A stretch of 64,000 nucleotides of DNA, taken from NCBI GenBank assembly GCA_948474755.1, contig CAOLHI010000150.1:186001-250000 (forward strand), read 5' to 3'. Position 1 is the first letter of the stretch. Every line of letters starts with the position of its first letter. Below are positions 60,245 to 64,000 of this stretch, piece by piece. The DNA is from Ctenosaura bakeri (taxonomy: Eukaryota; Chordata; Lepidosauria; Squamata; Iguanidae). The notes beneath the pieces were generated by a model that was not told the origin of the DNA, ran no database searches, and worked only from the letters and a program-made list of their open reading frames with translations. The position numbers and the translations under genes were made by a program.

Positions 60245-61826
60245 ATAGCGACTATCAAAATGAATGTTCTTCCAAAGATGAATTTTTTGTTTCAGAATCT
60301 CCCCATAATAACAAACAGTAAACCTTTCATACAGTGGAAAAAAGACCTGACCAAATTTATATGACAAGGGAAAAAACCAAGAATTAAATGGAATATTATG
60401 ACAGATCAAATACTTCAAGGAGGAATGGGAGTACTGGATTTTCAATTATATTACAAAGCTGAGGCATTCATATGGCTAAAAGACTGGATTGACTTACAAG
60501 ATACAAGAATGCTTGTACTGGAGGGAGCAGACCTGACGATGGGATGGCATGCCTATATGTTTTATGATAAAGCAAAAATTGATAAAGATTTTTAGCATCA
60601 CTATATCATAAAATTGCTTTTGAAGATATGGAATGAATATAAGAGTAAAAACATAAGGCAGCTACCCATGTGGGTATCCCCTCAAGAAGCTTTCTTTGGA
60701 AGATGGAAGGAAACAGAGAAATGGCTGAGATATGAGGATATATTAGAGAAAACAATGACAAATGCTTATAAGATCAAATCAAGAGAAAAACTGGAACAGG
60801 AAAGATTGCCATTAAGTTGGTTTCTATACAGGCAGCTAAATGAGAGATTCCAGATGGACTTGAAAACTTATGGAATAGAATCCAAAGAAAGGACAGGAGT
60901 GATTAAATGGATCTTTGACAATCCACCGCATCTGTTAGCCCATATATATTAAGAAATGTTAACACAGGAGAGACAGGAGGAGACTGTGAAATCTGCAATG
61001 ATTTTGTGGGCACAGAATATTGGGCATTCAATTCAATTAGATGAATGGGAACAGAGCTGGAAAAGGACACACAAATTTACAATGGCTCAGAATCTCAAAG
61101 AAAACTATTTTAAAATGTTTCATAGATGGTACATGACACCAGACAAGTTAAAAAAGATTTACAACACAGGTACGGGAATGTGTTGGAAATGTCAGAAAGA
61201 GATGGGAACAATATTTCATATGTGGTGGTCATGTCCCAAGGCAAAGAAATATTAGAGTGAAATACATAAAAAGATGTGTGAAATACTGAAGGTTCAATTT
61301 GTAAAAAACCCTGAATTTTATTTGTTAAACACGATAAATGTTCTTGAGAATACTAACATTAAGAGGCATTGGAGATTAATATTGTACATGATAACGACAG
61401 CTCAAACTGAATATGCCAAATTGTGGAAGTCTCAGCAAATACCAACAATTGAACAATGGTGGGGGACATTTATTGAGAATAGAAATGCGGATATTGTTTC
61501 ACAAAGATTAAAGGGGAAATTGGATGATCAGATAAAAGCAGAATGGCAAATTGTAATGGGTAATTGCTGGGAACTGCCAAGTGAAAATGTCTGAATTATG
61601 GTTGAAATTAAAGAGGAATAATTGTAACATAACAGGAGTTGATGAGAGAAATGCAAGATCAAACATGTAAGATGAACATAGAATTGTGAGGCATAATTTT
61701 TTATATGTGAGTAGATATCTAGAAAATGAAAACTAGATCAGAGTAGAAGAACAAAAACATTACATGTAAAAGTACAATTTGAGATGATGTTTTTTATTTG
61801 TGAAACTTAATAAAATTATTTTAAAA
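60245..61826 (+). mobile_element. 5'-truncated L1 with target-site duplication
   Basis: The 21-bp segment at 60224-60244 recurs at 61827-61847 with one mismatch (core tttatgacagttt), so both insertion boundaries are fixed. The insert is the C-terminal half of L1 ORF2: [84 protein letters not shown] and the Cys/His knuckle CWKCQKEMGTIFHMWWSC. It has a 3' UTR and a terminal AATAAAATTATTTTAAAAAA. Only a few stops and frame breaks, so it is the youngest-looking L1 here. Confidence 0.92.
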
Positions 61827-61849
61827 AATGTACTTTTATGACAGTTTTA

Positions 61850-62480
61850 AGAAAAACCCAATATAAAACTGGATTGAAAACTCTTGGGATGTATACTTCA
61901 AAGGAAAAGATTCTGGTTTTCCAGAAATCACCATAAATTTTTAGCACATCCATTGTAGGTGTGGAGTTGGTAAGAGTGAATCCAAGAGGTGTCCATGGAT
62001 GAGACAGATCAATTCACAGTACATTAACATTAAACAGCAGCATTTAACCAATTTGACCAGGGCACTGAAGACCAATTGGTGGCCATAAAGTGGATATGGC
62101 CTGAAAAAAAATCCACATGGTATTACTGGTTCTCATTTTTTTTTAAAAAAAACCAGACTTAATTAAAAACAAATAAATTTTTGATCTTTTAAGAGGTAAA
62201 GAGATTCCATGTACAAATGTTACCCCTCTCTCTTATTCTTTATTTTCAAAATGAGAATAACCATATTGTATAAAATGCTGTATATCTTAGCTCTACAACA
62301 GTGGAGCACTTTATGTTGGATGGCATCAACTTTATCATAGAACCTGACTAATTGTTGATCAGTGGGTCAATTTGTGCAGCAAAATGCACTTCTGCTCCCA
62401 AAATACTGTCTGGCAAAATAACATGGCCTGTGAGAATTCAGAATTTAGGTATTCTTGGCCATCTGACAAACCAACTGTCT
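61850..62480. other. Non-coding stretch
   Basis: No feature recognised beyond short A/T runs. Confidence 0.4.
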
Positions 62481-62482
62481 TC

Positions 62483-62678
62483 TTGTTTTGTTATGTGTGC
62501 CTTTGAGTCATTTCCAACTTATGGAGACCCTAAGGCAAAACTATAAAAGAGTTTTCTGGGCCTGAGAGTGTGTGACATACCCATAGTCACCCAATGGATT
62601 TCCATGGCTGAACAGGGAATCAACCCCTGGTCTTCAGGGTAATAGTCCAATGCTCAAACCACTATACCATGCTGAGTT
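62483..62678 (-). mobile_element. tRNA-headed SINE, antisense
   Basis: 'gtgtgcctttgagtcatttc', 'caacttatggagaccctaag', 'catagtcacccaatgg' and 'caaaccactataccatgctg' are the reverse complement of the 33118 family. An internal part ('ggcaagatttgttcag...') is deleted. Confidence 0.85.
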
Positions 62679-63161
62679 CCTGTTTACTCACACAAAAGTT
62701 CCACTGAGTTGAATGGACATATATCTAAGTCAGTTTCTAAGTAAAGGACTGCAGTTCTTATCACCTTTAAGACCCAACCAGGCTAGCATATCAGACTAAG
62801 TTCTTCCATTCTGATCCCCAGTATGTTCGTTTAGAAGTGGAATTAATTGTTTGGTGACTTACATTTTGTTCACTAGGTTCAAAGGAGGTCTGATGTGATG
62901 ATTCCACTTTTTTAAAAAAATGCACACTCACCAGTTAATAAAGTGAGATGGTTGTGTACCATATATGCTGATTGTTGCCACTACCATGACACATGGAGGA
63001 AGTAGGTTAATTCTTTCTGCTGGTGTTGTACCCTTAGGAAAAAACCCCACTCCCCTCAGGCCTATGAAAGACACATTTTAATAGACATGAAGGGAGATGA
63101 TTTTCAATGAGACTTCAGTAGTGAAGGAATGGTTTATCCTCCTTGAACCAAGGTCCAGATG

Positions 63162-63192
63162 AAAATTGATTTTTTTAAAAAAAATCAATTTT
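63162..63192. repeat. A/T-rich palindrome
   Basis: aaaattga + 7 T faces 8 A + tcaatttt, a near-perfect 31-bp inverted repeat with no spacer. The stretch around it (62690-63780) has no gene that I can support. Confidence 0.7.
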
Positions 63193-63794
63193 CTTCTTTT
63201 GAAGACAGTGGGAAATGTTGCATTTAGCTTCACATTTAATCTAACCCTTAGCTCAGTTGTGAAATAACTTTTGATATAAAGAAATTTGCATTTGCAGTTA
63301 TGAGGTTCAAATTTATTGTGAGCAGTCAAGTTTGGTGTTTTTTTTGTTTTTTTTTAAATAAATGAAGACTTACAGTTGGATCTGATGCCTGCTTGCAGAG
63401 GTTAACCCCAGACAGTTCAAGAAAACATGCACTGGATTCCAGTTTTAATCAAATTCTTTCCTCTCCAACTAGTATAGCAATCTGTTCAATGTCTGTCTCA
63501 CAACTGCTATGTGAATACATTAGCAATCTCTTGTATTTGAATCTTGGGTATTGTGGATTAGAATTGCAAGAGCCCTTAAAACATCTCAAGCTATATAAGC
63601 AGCACCACTGAAGTTCAGTAAATTGACATGTTCAATGTGACTTCATCAGGTGTAGTATTCATTCTTGCTGTTACATGAGGATAATTTTTGATTCAGGTTG
63701 CGGTTGTTTAATAGCTAGAAATGTTTCCTCAAAAAAGAATGACACTAGCTAACATATTCTTTTTGAAGACCATTGATAGTTAGTGACTGCATAG

Positions 63795-63877
63795 GGTCCT
63801 TTTACACTGCACAATTATTGTGCTATGAGTCTACTTGAACTCATTGTAACATCCTTTGGAGCCCTGGGATTTGCAGT
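63795..63877. mobile_element. Family B MITE left end, interrupted
   Basis: 'gggtccttttacactgcaca' then 'gtgctatgagtctacttgaa' and 'agccctgggatttgcagttt', as in the left half of 19211-19432. A SINE follows at once, so the right half is displaced beyond the window end. Confidence 0.6.
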
Positions 63878-64000
63878 TTTGTTGTTTGTTGTTGTGTCCT
63901 TCCAGACCTATGGCAACCCTAAGGTGAACCTATTGTTGGGATTTCTTGCAACAACTTTTTCAGAAGGGAGTTGCCTTTGCCTTCCTCTGAGGATCAGAAA
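63878..64000 (-). mobile_element. tRNA-headed SINE, antisense, running off the window
   Basis: 'tgttgttgtgtccttccaga', 'acctatggcaaccctaagg', 'gaacctattgttgggattt' and 'ttgcctttgccttcctctga' are the 3' half of the family at 33118 in reverse orientation. The tRNA head lies beyond 64000. Confidence 0.85.

Overview
The window is nuclear DNA from a reptile, most likely a squamate (lizard or snake). It is AT-rich, intron-containing and packed with transposable elements typical of squamates: 5S-rRNA-derived SINEs, tRNA-headed SINEs, CR1, L2-like, BovB/RTE and L1 LINEs, a SPIN-type hAT transposon and many short MITEs. There is no operon structure and nothing prokaryotic. The species call is inference from the repeat mix and was not tested against a database.

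The only host gene I can support is the cholecystokinin A receptor (CCKAR), on the minus strand. Its last three coding exons are at 37255-36994, 35570-35443 and 27894-27365. Reading frame, splice sites and intron phases join exactly, and together they encode the protein from the third membrane helix to the C-terminus. I could not find exons 1 and 2 (N-terminus, helices 1 and 2) in the 26.7 kb upstream that the window contains. Those exons are therefore beyond 64000 or were missed by eye.

Region by region: 1-27360 is downstream of CCKAR. It holds a hAT element with an internal minisatellite (3919-5028), SINE and L2 relics, an LTR (9462-10038), an antisense L1 with an internal deletion (10380-12160), a 139-bp tandem repeat (12963-13255), several related MITEs, and a decayed Ty1/copia-like retrotransposon (20610-22545). 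27365-37255 is the CCKAR 3' part; its 7.5-kb intron carries a long antisense CR1, a MITE, tRNA-type SINEs and an LTR-like element. 37256-64000 is upstream of exon 3. It has LTRs, three 5'-truncated L1 insertions with recognisable target-site duplications, a 3.16-kb SPIN-like hAT whose interior is GC-rich foreign DNA (45207-48368), a BovB relic split by a MITE, two TA-flanked pogo/Tigger-like elements, and one Harbinger-like MITE nested inside another.

Nothing here behaves as a multi-gene system. The most unusual items are the SPIN shell around a CpG-rich interior with an exon-like segment, the copia-like element in a vertebrate genome, and the nested MITE pair.
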